Of a stretch of 64,000 nt of DNA, positions 1 through 8,907 are shown in pieces. Source of the stretch: Nipponacmea schrenckii. Lineage: Eukaryota; Mollusca; Gastropoda; Lottiidae. The stretch spans positions 3,410,001 to 3,474,000 of the forward strand of contig JAUJPP010000006.1 of assembly GCA_030562195.1 (NCBI GenBank), in the 5' to 3' direction. The position numbers and the translations under genes were made by a program. Under the pieces are notes generated by a model. The model saw only the letters and a program-made list of their open reading frames with translations. It made no database searches and was not told the origin of the DNA. The first letter of the stretch is position 1. Every line of letters starts with the position of its first letter.

Positions 1-1095
1 ATCTACTACAGGCCATGAGTGGAACAAATACTTTATTTTAAGAAATTGGGTAAAAGAGTCTGGATCTTTAGTGTTTTTTTCTTCTGTTCTGATCTGAAAT
101 AAAATCAATAGGCTATAAGTACCTGTTAGGTCCAACAAGATTCTCATTTTAAGTTCTGACTTTTGCAATACATACGCTACTATCATTTTCTGCTTACAAA
201 CACTCACACCATGTTTTGTAGAAATCTGTTAAGAATTGTGTCTTCAGAGTGTTTAAAAATTGAACGTGTTTAAAAACAAGGTCAATATCTCATTAATTAG
301 TTTTCGAGTTCATTCTTCGGTGATGACAGACACTCATAATTCTCAAGAATTGTGACTTTTAAAGTTTTAACGACGACAATATACGCTACATCTTTCATGT
401 GGGTGTATAGAGCTTGCAATCTCATAAAAAAGGTGTGGAAAAGTTGGACATTTACATGGAAAAGCTACAAAAAAAAAAAGAACCTTTATTTTTTCAGAAT
501 GTTACTGATTTTCTCCTAAATGTACAGGCGAAGGGTGAAACAAATACTTTTTTGAGAAATTGGGATAGACACCAAATTTTCACTCTAAATCGAACGTGTT
601 TGAAAAAATTTATTTTTCAGAATGTTATTACCAATACAAAAATAACATCTTTATACTTCCTCGAACAATCACAAAAGTATATGACTCTGAGAACTATAGG
701 CAATGTGATAATGGCTGCCATGGCAACACCCGATGCTTCTTTTACCCAGAATTTGGTATTTGTAATTTGTTTCCAAAAGAAATGATCTTTCTTTCTCAAA
801 GTAAATTTACTATAAACCAATGTTTAAAAACCTGCACCCAGATGGATGAATGTATGATGTGCTCATACTTGCCTGATTTTCAACAATGTTACATATATAA
901 CGATACCTTGGCCACCTTACCAGAAGAGGATTTCCTTAATTTGTCATATCCTGGTGTTACTATAGCCGAAAAAATATGTCATTAATTAAAGCACATGATA
1001 TATTGTGATATAAGTATCTTATTACTCCAAGTATAACATAATCATATTTTAATCTGTAGGAAATTCCATTTTACAGGATCTTTGATCGATTGCAT
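1..1095 (+). repeat. direct duplication, left copy (pairs with 7412-8649)
   Basis: The first base of the window aligns with 7412 and the similarity runs to 1095/8649, covering intron, exon 2, 3' flank and the last 25 bases of the BIR gene. Roughly the first 230 bases and the 3' flank are nearly identical. The middle intron is shorter here than in the right copy, which holds an extra intron module near 7853-8000. Confidence 0.9.
621..985 (+). CDS. secreted Cys-rich (PAN-like) protein, copy 1, exon 2
   Basis: Last exon of a small secreted protein; its first exon would lie left of the window. The acceptor is a pyrimidine-rich TTTTTCAG at 619-620 and the stop is TAA at 983-985. The exon encodes 121 residues with 11 cysteines. 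Two stretches (QCDNGCHGNTRC... and QCLKTCTQMDEC...) share a C-x3-C-x5-C spacing followed by an aromatic and another Cys, like the core of PAN/apple modules; the assignment is by pattern only. The exon has exactly the same length as 8176-8540 and is its paralogue: the last 54 codons are identical, the first 66 differ at 25 codons. Function is unknown; an extracellular lectin-like or effector role is an inference. The 620 bases to the left are intron, duplicated at 7412-8175. Confidence 0.72.
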
Positions 1096-1610
1096 CGAAA
1101 AACTCCCATGAAGCAGGGTACATCGTAACTGTGTTTTCGAGCGGCCTCCTCGCATCTCTGGAAGTCGGGAAATATTTTTGGGTTGGTGACGATAATGGAA
1201 GTTTCCCCATGCAGTCTTCCTTTGAATTCGTACTTGTATCCTACACTGTGCGTCTTTCCTTTGACCATTTTAAGGTAAGGGCAATCGGGCGACCACTTTT
1301 TATGTTCTTCGAACTGTTCGTCCGTACATTTCCATTCTCTGACTCTGATATCACACGCCACACATTTGACGCTATCCAACTCTCCGGTGGAAATAAAACC
1401 AGCTTCGGCCAAAGAACGCTCGTTTGGTGAAATATGCAGCCAGTTATTGAACGAGTCGACGCGTTCTTCGAACCATATGAATTTGTCCATGTTGTGTTCT
1501 AGACGTTGTTCCTGTTTTGAATCGTCCGTGGGTTCAAAGTAAGGACCGGGTTCAACGTAAACGGGCTGTGGTTCCCCTATGACGCGCTGCAGTCTACAAC
1601 CTGGATACAT
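1071..1610 (-). CDS. single-BIR IAP-like protein
   Basis: An intact 179-codon frame with one baculovirus IAP repeat at about residues 50-114. Visible are R50 of the RVDSF start, the LAxAGF segment near 67-72, GELDSVKC, and the zinc ligands C83, C86, H103 and C110 in the order C-x2-C-x16-H-x6-C. There is no RING or CARD and no second BIR. BIR proteins bind caspases or act in the chromosomal passenger complex; which applies here is not visible. It is intronless, has a TATA box 25-36 bases upstream of the ATG, and is co-oriented with the neighbouring viral-type DNA polymerase, so it is probably cargo of that element. A decayed second copy lies at 2086-2556. Its last codons overlap the direct duplication. 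A host retrogene captured next to the element is an alternative. Confidence 0.85.
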   Translation of the reverse strand: MYPGCRLQRVIGEPQPVYVEPGPYFEPTDDSKQEQRLEHNMDKFIWFEERVDSFNNWLHISPNERSLAEAGFISTGELDSVKCVACDIRVREWKCTDEQFEEHKKWSPDCPYLKMVKGKTHSVGYKYEFKGRLHGETSIIVTNPKIFPDFQRCEEAARKHSYDVPCFMGVFRCNRSKIL

Positions 1611-1616
1611 AATGCG

Positions 1617-2085
1617 AATGTTGCTCAGAAGTTTCCTTTTTATAGCAGAGTTTGGTCATGCCACTTGATCAATTCAGCGGAGGGACCCACACCTTGAACA
1701 CAAATAGACAACGAGGGTTTAACATTTTAACATTTTTAATTTACACAGAAAAAAAAACAATGTTATTACAATTATTTTTCATGCATGCAAAAACTACAAT
1801 TCTAAAACTATAAAGTCATGCAATACATTAAACGAGAGGTAAAAGAGTTTTCAGTTTCAGGTTGGGATTTCAACCCATCAGGTGTTCATCCAAGGTTGAA
1901 TGTTCAACGAAAACTTTCGAATCTCAATAAATACGAAACCAATGCAAAGAACTGCATCAGTGGCGAGAGGTGCTCATCTTCTGATGTTCGAACAAGTACA
2001 TGTTGAGCACCTTGGCCCCTTTCGCCAGTCCTTAACTGAGGACGGGTACAATGCTCCGTCATTCCTCTGGGACCCATGCTCTTAC
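1617..2085. other. BIR upstream and inter-copy spacer
   Basis: This stretch holds the BIR promoter, a motif block shared with the spacer upstream of the second copy, and unassigned sequence from about 1860 to 2085. Short frames in it have no recognisable domain. Confidence 0.5.
1635..1646 (-). promoter_or_regulatory. TATA box of BIR gene
   Basis: The minus strand reads GCTATAAAAAGG, 25-36 bases before the ATG at 1610. The decayed second BIR copy keeps a related GCTATAAACGG at the equivalent place (2546-2556), which supports a functional element. Confidence 0.6.
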
Positions 2086-2520
2086 AAGGACTTGGATGAT
2101 TGCATCGAAACTTCCTTTCAGCAGGGTACATTAAACACGGTAGCCCTCCTCGAATCTTAGAAGTAGAAATTTTTGGTTGTACGATAACTTTGTGAATTTG
2201 CCATTCATCTTCTTGAATTCTTTTTCTTTGCCTCTTACACATTTAGTAAGACATCGCGCACCAATACTAGTTACTCGACGGTTTCGGTAGTTTTCTCAGT
2301 CTCTTGAGGTTGATATCAAGCACAGTCATTTACGATCCAAGGTGTAAACGTCGGCGAACGCTTTCGGTAATAGCGGCCAGTGCATTGAAACGAGTCGCGG
2401 TGTTCGATGAACCAAGTTGAGGCATTTGTCGCATTGTATTCTGACGTTGGTCTGTTTATACATCGTCTTGGGTTCATGCTGTTTCAACTATGCTGTTTCC
2501 TCTTGACGTCTCAGTTACAC
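2086..2520 (-). pseudogene. decayed second BIR gene copy
   Basis: This stretch aligns with the intact BIR gene at several points. 2098-2128 matches its 3' end (ATTGCATCGAAA, then CAGCAGGGTACA). 2380-2480 matches 1440-1535 around the first conserved Arg-Asp-Ser-Phe codons and the upstream linker. No open frame covers it, and the zinc-ligand segment (about 2190-2330) is barely recognisable. Upstream sequence is also shared: a TATA-like site at 2546-2556, and a TGCATGCAAAA...AAAGTCATGCAAT segment present at both 1780-1822 and 2671-2713. So a whole gene unit with promoter was tandemly duplicated and one copy then decayed. Confidence 0.65.
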
Positions 2521-2902
2521 GGATCATATGGGTTGCCCGAGAAGTTCCGTTTATAGCTTTGCATATGATAATTCAGGACCATATCCTTCCAATAACCGTG
2601 GGTTTTCTTTTCCTTTTGTTTTCACATTTTGATAGTACTGGGCAATGTTCGATTACCAGTGTATTTTTCTGCATGCAAAACTAGGTTCTTAACCTAGCCA
2701 AAGTCATGCAATGAAATACGTCAGAGTCACGGCTTTTTATTTCTGGTTCGGCTGATTGGTTCACGTTCCTCCATCAGTTGGTCTTTCGATCAGGTACGAT
2801 GTCCAAGTTTCAATCCAATACGATTTTAACAAGACGCATCTGCATCGTTGTCCCCGTGATTCTTCGATGACATTGAGCCCATCGGGTCACGTACTTTCGC
2901 AG

Positions 2903-3190
2903 TCATTCTACACAATGTCCTAATGTTTTCTGTATGTCTTCCATGTGGTTGTCAGCCTGGCCAATTTCATCATTCTCTTTGCGACGTGGTAACACGGTCA
3001 TTCTTACCTCGAGGTTAACGTGAAGTCTGGTTATTAATTTGTGATGTGTGGTTTCGTTTTGGCAACCTATACATTGGTCTTTCTGTTGGTCTTCTATATA
3101 AGGCAGATAATTGTTTTCGACTCTGTACCGCAACCACCTCTCTCTCACTTTTTCTTCAATAGCCATAAGGGTAAGTGTTGATTGGCTCAT
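2903..3190 (-). CDS. hypothetical small protein overlapping the polymerase 3' end
   Basis: A 95-codon frame from an internal Met (MSQSTLTL...) at 3190. The frame extends further upstream to 3274, but that part overlaps the polymerase. The start overlaps the last 35 bases of the polymerase reading, as in compact viral-type elements. Residues of note are a CIGC pair followed by THH, possibly a small metal-binding cluster, and a charged C terminus. I do not recognise the family. It could also be a chance frame left after decay of the element. Confidence 0.35.
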   Translation of the reverse strand: MSQSTLTLMAIEEKVRERWLRYRVENNYLPYIEDQQKDQCIGCQNETTHHKLITRLHVNLEVRMTVLPRRKENDEIGQADNHMEDIQKTLGHCVE

Positions 3191-6100
3191 TTTGGTCGTT
3201 GAACTGCACAAACCTTTTGGTATAAACGACTTTATACCGCTTTTCTTCGGAACGCGTGCAAAGGCGACTGTCACGCGTTCGAATAATTTTGAAGGGATTG
3301 GTAACGACGAGAGGGGTGAACGTTTTCCACCATACCTTTCACCGAGTCGAAATTCAATTCCTGCGAACCTCGATAGTTTAACGTAAATCCTCGCACCTTA
3401 CACACGGTTTCGCCATTAGACAGTTTATAAGCGTAGTTTTTAGCTCCACCGCTGACGAATTCGGTGATGCTCACGTTCTCCGCCAACTCGTCTTTCCATT
3501 CTCCTAAACTGTTGCCTCGGGTTGGATTCCACTTGCCTGGATGGTGAACGTAAATGACGCTGTCGGTGTCAAAATAGCAAACGCGTTTCCCCAAGGGTTC
3601 GAAGACAGAGTAGAGTTTCAGGCGTGCCTGGGCTGTGACGAAAGCAGCAATGACAACGTTGGTAATGGGTGAAGGCTGTACATTCTCTTCCTGTTTCAAA
3701 CGTTCCACCATGACCATGTTATCGTTGACCAACTGCCAAACTTTGATCGATTCCGTGACATCCGTGAGAAGTTCGAAATATCGATCTGGTTCGGTAATGT
3801 ATTCCGTTTGGCTAAAGTTATCCCGCTGACCAAATTTACCCCACAAAATATTTAGCTCTAATTTACTGCATATTCGAATGCCGCTGTTGAACACCATGTT
3901 GGCTGGATCGAGTCTTATACCTTCTTTTAGATACACATCTTCCATAAAATTGGTTTTATCTTCTTCAGTGTGACAGTCAGAAGGGTAACCACTGCTTTCC
4001 ATTTTCGTTTTCAATTAATGGTCTGTAACCCGCAAACAGTCCACCCGTTTTTGTCCGACTATCATATTGGCTCCATTTGTCTTCTGACCAATGCCACACT
4101 TCAAAGACTTTTTTGATGGTGTAACCCAGAGAAGCGGCTTTCTTAAGTACGAGGGATACGTAAGTCCCGACCCAAGCTCGTTCTTCATCGGAATGCAAAC
4201 AGGGCACGTATTCGGCAATCTCCGAAGCTTGCATATGTTCGATAATGCATGAACGATAAAGCGGAAACGTAGTCTTGTTGTTCCATCGAAACGGCAACAC
4301 GGGATGATAGAGTTGTCTCGGTGGTACGACTTTGCATTGAATCAGCCCCTCGTACTGTTGCCAATTCACTTGGTCCGGTTGTGTGATAATCTGAGGTTCT
4401 TGAATGGGAAATTGGCCGTATTTGCAGATATAGGGATACAGAGACACTACATCCAAGTATCGGATTTCTTCGGGTTTTTTCGGCACAGCCATCAGTTGGA
4501 TGGCATTCGTCCGTCCACCAAAAAAGGCGTCTCGGGGAAGGAGAGGTACTGGATACGGCCACCCCTTGGCTTCCAAAGCGTAAAAAAATTCTTCCATGTC
4601 ATCGTTGGCACGTCTCTCTTTTTGCACCTGGCATTCCCAGGCAGTCACGATGTTCTCAAGACCGTACTTGGTTTTCAAATCGTGGAGTCTGTGCATGGTT
4701 TGGGCGTACAGCTCTCTCATGGTTCTTGTAGGGTCGTAGGGGTGCAAATGCTTGACGTCTTGAACGGGCCCCGGATAGCACGTGGGACAACCATGAAAGG
4801 CACAACCCAAAAACTCGTAGGCTACGTTGTTGTCTTGGTTCATACCATCCAAACTGTAGGGTCCGACTTTAATTTCTCCGCCATTTCCGGAATGCCTTAT
4901 GTTCGGGAGAGGCGTGCCATCTCGAAACGCTGTAATGGTTCGGCTGTGTTGTTCCCATTCCAACCATCTCAAGGCTTTGTTAGACTGCTGACGGGGTTGA
5001 TAGCGGCGCCAATCTTTACCTTTACCAAGATCTTGCATCAGAGCTCTGGGTATGATGGGAATACTGTCTACCGGCAAGTAATGCGTTCGGTAAACCCGAT
5101 TACACGCTGCTGGCAACGTCATACAGGTGGCTAACGGATCAATTCCAGTGTCGTTTAAAAAGATGTGACGAAACGCTCCACAGCTTCTTCGCAATATATC
5201 GACGTCGCTTTGGCAATAAGCTAGGATTTCCCGACTGAAATCGAACGTGTTGTCTTTTCGTTCTTCGTACCAAGTCAGAAATTTGGCCCTCTCCTGAATG
5301 CTCATACCATCAGGATCATAGTGTTTTTTATCGGGATACTTTCCTACATAATGTCTGTTTTCCGGCGTATTAAAGAAATGCGGAAAATAGCCTTTCTTCA
5401 TTTCAGTTAGCCCAAATGTCGCCGGCATGTTTCGGAGGGGCATTGGTAAAAAGTTTAATGAATCGACAAATTTAACACACCCCATCGAAATGGACATGAC
5501 TTTTCCTCCCGTCATAATCACTTGAGGAGCTGCCACGGCGTGTTTGTGAATGGCTTGCATAATAAGAATACCATCGTAAGCCTTGAAATTATGGGCCACG
5601 CAGATCACTTGCGATGACTTCTTTACAGTTGCATTAGTGCTACCTCCCTCCACCATGCGTTGGCCTGCCAGACGTACAAACCACTGACCGACTTGGTCTA
5701 ACGTATCGGGTCCCTCCATAACGACCTCTTTCTGTTTGTTAAAATAAGAATCGCAGTATTGACAGCTTTTGTTGTCATGGATACAGAAATGGCAGCATAG
5801 TTGTAAAACACACAAGTTGGGCAGATGTTCTCCCGAATCTTGTTGACATTCAAAGTCAAAGAAGACAAATCGTGTCAAGTCTTTTATTTGCAGTGCGGTA
5901 ATTTGATCTTCTTTATTTTCGCGAATGTCAATCGGGCATTTTAAATTCGGTATGTAACACCAGCGATCGGTTTTGGTGTGAAAAACTTGACAGATTTTGC
6001 ACTGGTATTCTCCACAGACGTGCTGGTCTAATGTTGGTGCAATTTGACCGTGTCCCATTTCTTCCCGCATTTCAAACACCGCTTCCATAGCTCGCATACG

Positions 6101-6785
6101 GTAACGATCGTATGGGGATCTTTGTGACGGTCGAAACAGGCTTGGTTGTGAAACAGACGCTGACAATCGGGACATTCTCGATTAAGATCACCGGTACATG
6201 CTGGTCGTGATTTTAGGCACATCACGTGACACTTGTGTGCCCTGGTTGGCAGGTCTCGCAGAAATACGACCGTTCTACGAAAGCGTTCATTTTCGATATG
6301 ACGTCGAAATGCCTCGAATGATGGAACAAATTCAAATGTTTTGGCGTTCCTTCCACGTACTTGTGAGACCTGTAAGCCGCCTTTCCGAAAAGTTGCTGAG
6401 AATAAATACATGTATTCAGTTGGTAGCCTTCTTTGCCTAAGGCTTTGCCATACAAGTCCCAATCTTCTTTGCCTCGACATGCCTCCATCCGACCGCCAAC
6501 TTTTTCAATTAAACGATGTGTCTTCTTGGTTTGGAAACTATTGGGTCCAGTCCATCTCAATTTTTCGCGTCCTACTTCCCATTCCTTTGTGTTTTCTTTT
6601 GTGGCATAATGTTTGGCCACGACGATGGCACGCTGAAAACACAAGTCGTCTTTATTCTTGATGGTTATTAGGCAGCGTTTCCTCTTCAAATATTCGCCAA
6701 AGTCGCTCACGTTGCTTTTCCGAACTTGCTCTCCCCCAGACCCCATGCCCTCGGGGGGATTTACGTGACACACCTCTAAGCTCAT
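3156..6785 (-). pseudogene. Polinton/adintovirus-type DNA polymerase B, frameshifted
   Basis: A protein-primed family B DNA polymerase (DNA_pol_B_2 type) spread over at least four frames, with shifts near 6245, 6020, 3990 and 3290. The N-terminal part starts at 6785. The longest piece (3977-6175, 732 codons) carries the exonuclease: FDFE with D107 and E109, the HNFKAYD segment near 196-201, and Y320/D324. It also carries motif A with D575 and SLYP. The next piece (3271-4014) carries motif B (KLELN...GK) and motif C with DTDS. The C terminus near 3158 ends in the YGY typical of these polymerases. A segment at residues about 453-520 (YEFLGCAFHGCPTC, then WEC) resembles the VSR-like endonuclease insert seen in some relatives. 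No integrase, packaging ATPase, protease or capsid gene is visible, so this is a remnant. Catalytic residues look conserved, so the breaks are probably recent or partly sequencing error. Confidence 0.85.
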
Positions 6786-6995
6786 TCATCATAATTTTGT
6801 CGTCTGCTTATCACGTGACACGCGACGAATAATACGATACAGCGCGCGTGCTCTAGCACCTGTCTGCCTCTCTTTCTTTCTCTCTCTCTCTTTTTCCCCT
6901 TGTCGACTGCCTCCTCTTTCTCTCTCTCTCCCTCTTTTTTTCCTCTCTTCTTTCTCTACGTTGCACCTACGTTTTCAGGACGTTTTACTTACGTC
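6786..6995. other. element/host spacer with long CT-rich tract
   Basis: Between the polymerase start and the regulatory array. 6865-6958 is almost pure pyrimidine on the plus strand (CTCTCTTTC type) and could form non-B DNA. I see no terminal inverted repeat marking the edge of the element. Confidence 0.6.
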
Positions 6996-7127
6996 GGAAT
7001 TTCCACTCATTTCTATTTTTAAATACTTCCGGAATCCCCCATTTCTATTTTTAGATCTGATGACGTCACGTGAACGTTACAACTACGTATTGGGGTTTTC
7101 CCCCGTCTATTTTTAGATTATGACGTC
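6996..7127 (+). promoter_or_regulatory. three kappaB + MEF2 modules, two with CRE
   Basis: Three repeats of the same order. Module 1: GGAATTTCC 6996-7004, then CTATTTTTAA 7013-7022. Module 2: GGAATCCCCC 7031-7040 (fits GGGRNNYYCC on the minus strand), CTATTTTTAG 7045-7054, TGACGTCA 7061-7068 merging into CACGTG 7067-7072. Module 3: GGGGTTTTCCCCC 7092-7104, CTATTTTTAG 7107-7116, TGACGTC 7121-7127. The distance from kappaB start to MEF2 start is 17, 14 and 15 bases. The array ends 62 bases before the ATG of the secreted protein gene, so it probably drives that gene. Binding by Rel/NF-kappaB, MEF2 and CREB/ATF is inferred from consensus only. Confidence 0.55.
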
Positions 7128-7188
7128 TTTTTACCTGTACTACCAGTCTACTACTTCCATGACTCGAAGTATCTATAACGTTAGAATC

Positions 7189-8540
7189 ATGAATAACCTA
7201 TTATGCTCCGTACTGTTGTGTTCCGTAACAGCACTGGTTCTTATAGATGCCGGTAAATATTCATCTTTATTATTTGAGGTGTTATTTTTTATTATTGTTT
7301 TATTAAGTGACTTTGACCCCAGCTTCTGTTACTAAAATAAATTTTGACTAACGGTACGATAGTTTATATTTATACTTAAATTCAGAGCTATAAATATACT
7401 AAACCAATTTTATCTACTACAGGCCATGAGTGGAACAAATACTTTATTTTAAGAAATTGGGTAAAAGAGTCTGGATCTTTAGTGTGTTTTTCTTCTGTTC
7501 TGATCTGAAATAAAATCAATAGGCTATAAGTACCTGTTAGGTCCAACAAGATTCTCATTTTAAGTTCTGACTTTTGCAATACATACGCTACTATCATTTT
7601 CTGCTTACAAACACTCACACCATGTTTTGTAGAAATCTGTTAAGATTTGTTTCTTCATAGTGTTTAAAAATTGAACGTGTCAATATCTCATTAATTAGTT
7701 TTCGAGTTCATTCTTCATAATTCTAAAGAATTGTGCCTTTTAAGATTTTTACGACAAAAATATAATCTCCACCTTCCATGTACTTGCAATCTCATAACAG
7801 GTGTGTAAAAGTGGGACATTTACATGGAAGAGCTAAAAAAAAACGTTATTTTTTCAGAATGTTACAATCAGTTTTCGTGGAAGGGGGTGGGGGATTGATT
7901 CTCTCAGATGTACAGGCGTAGGATAAAACTAATATTTTATATAGAAATTGGAATAAAGGGTCTGGAACTGCCGGGTATTTTTCGCCTGTTCTGATCTGAA
8001 TTTGGAAAATATAAAACCTTTATGTTTTTAGTTCGATATGAACAAGATTTTCATTTAAGTTCTGATTTTGAAATAAGAAACTATCCTATACTGCTTGTGG
8101 ACATACACAACAAATTTTCACTTCCAGAGTGTTTACGAGCTAAATAGAACGTGTTTGAAATAATTTATTTTTCAGAATGTTATTACCAATTCACAACTGA
8201 CATCATTATACTTCCTGAAACGAACACAAAAGTAAATGATACTGAGAATTATAGACAATGTGATAATGGCTGCCATGGTAACACCCGATGCATCTTTTAC
8301 ACAGAATCTGGTATTTGTAAATTGTTTCCAAAACCAATGATCTATTTTTTTCAAGCTGTAGTTACTATAAACCAATGTTTAAAAACCTGCACCCAGATGG
8401 ATGAATGTATGATGTGCTCATACTTGCCTGATTTTCAACAATGTTACATATATAACGATACCTTGGCCACCTTACCAGAAGAGGATTTCCTTAATTTGTC
8501 ATATCCTGGTGTTACTATAGCCGAAAAAATATGTCATTAA
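7189..8540 (+). CDS. secreted Cys-rich (PAN-like) protein, copy 2, complete
   Basis: Two coding exons: 7189-7252 and 8176-8540, joined in phase 1 (donor GTAAAT, acceptor TTTTTCAG), giving 142 residues. Exon 1 encodes a signal peptide ([22 protein letters not shown]) and the first mature residues are probably GEC or EC. The mature part has 11 cysteines in two PAN/apple-like half-modules. No membrane segment follows, so secretion is expected. The gene sits directly behind a kappaB/MEF2/CRE array and downstream of a viral-type element. Copy 1 (621-985) and an orphan exon 1 (15654-15717) show that it belongs to a small family. I do not recognise a named family; extracellular binding protein or immune effector are inferences. 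Confidence 0.75.
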
Positions 8541-8649
8541 TTAAAGCACATAATATATTGTGATATAAGTATCTTATTACTCCAATATAACATAATCATA
8601 TTTTAATCTGTAGGAAATTCAATTTTACAGGATCTTTGATCGATTGCAT
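7412..8649 (+). repeat. direct duplication, right copy
   Basis: Pairs with 1-1095. It ends in the same bases that form the BIR gene 3' end at 1071-1095, after which the sequence is unrelated. Inside the intron a second partial copy of the intron module (about 7853-8060) carries a decoy acceptor, TTTTTTCAGAATGTTAC, near 7853. Confidence 0.88.
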
Positions 8650-8806
8650 TACCCCTTTCTCTCTATAAATCCTTACTATTTCCTTGTTTTCTCTGAGGTT
8701 TTCTCGTTTCCTATGTCGGAGAAACATCTTGACTGAATAGATTAAATCATAATTGTCTAAAAGTATTTAGGCTAGACTTCAAAGCCTCTAACATGCCACG
8801 ATACTC

Positions 8807-8907
8807 GTATCGTATCGAGGAGTCGTGTGTCGAGGAGTCGTGTGTCGAGGAGTCGTGTGTCGAGGAGTCTGTATCGAGGAGTCGTGTATCGAGGAGTCGT
8901 GTATCAA
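8807..8907 (+). repeat. 15-bp minisatellite
   Basis: About six copies of GAGGAGTCGTGTGTC or GAGGAGTCGTGTATC. Open frames on both strands across it are a consequence of the 15-bp period. Confidence 0.9.

Noticed and set aside
414..785. 123-codon plus-strand frame overlapping the Cys-rich exon
   Set aside because: A different frame from the exon shared with copy 2; runs across the intron and splice acceptor.
4304..5134. 276-codon plus-strand frame
   Set aside because: Antisense shadow of the DNA polymerase, which has clear catalytic motifs on the minus strand.
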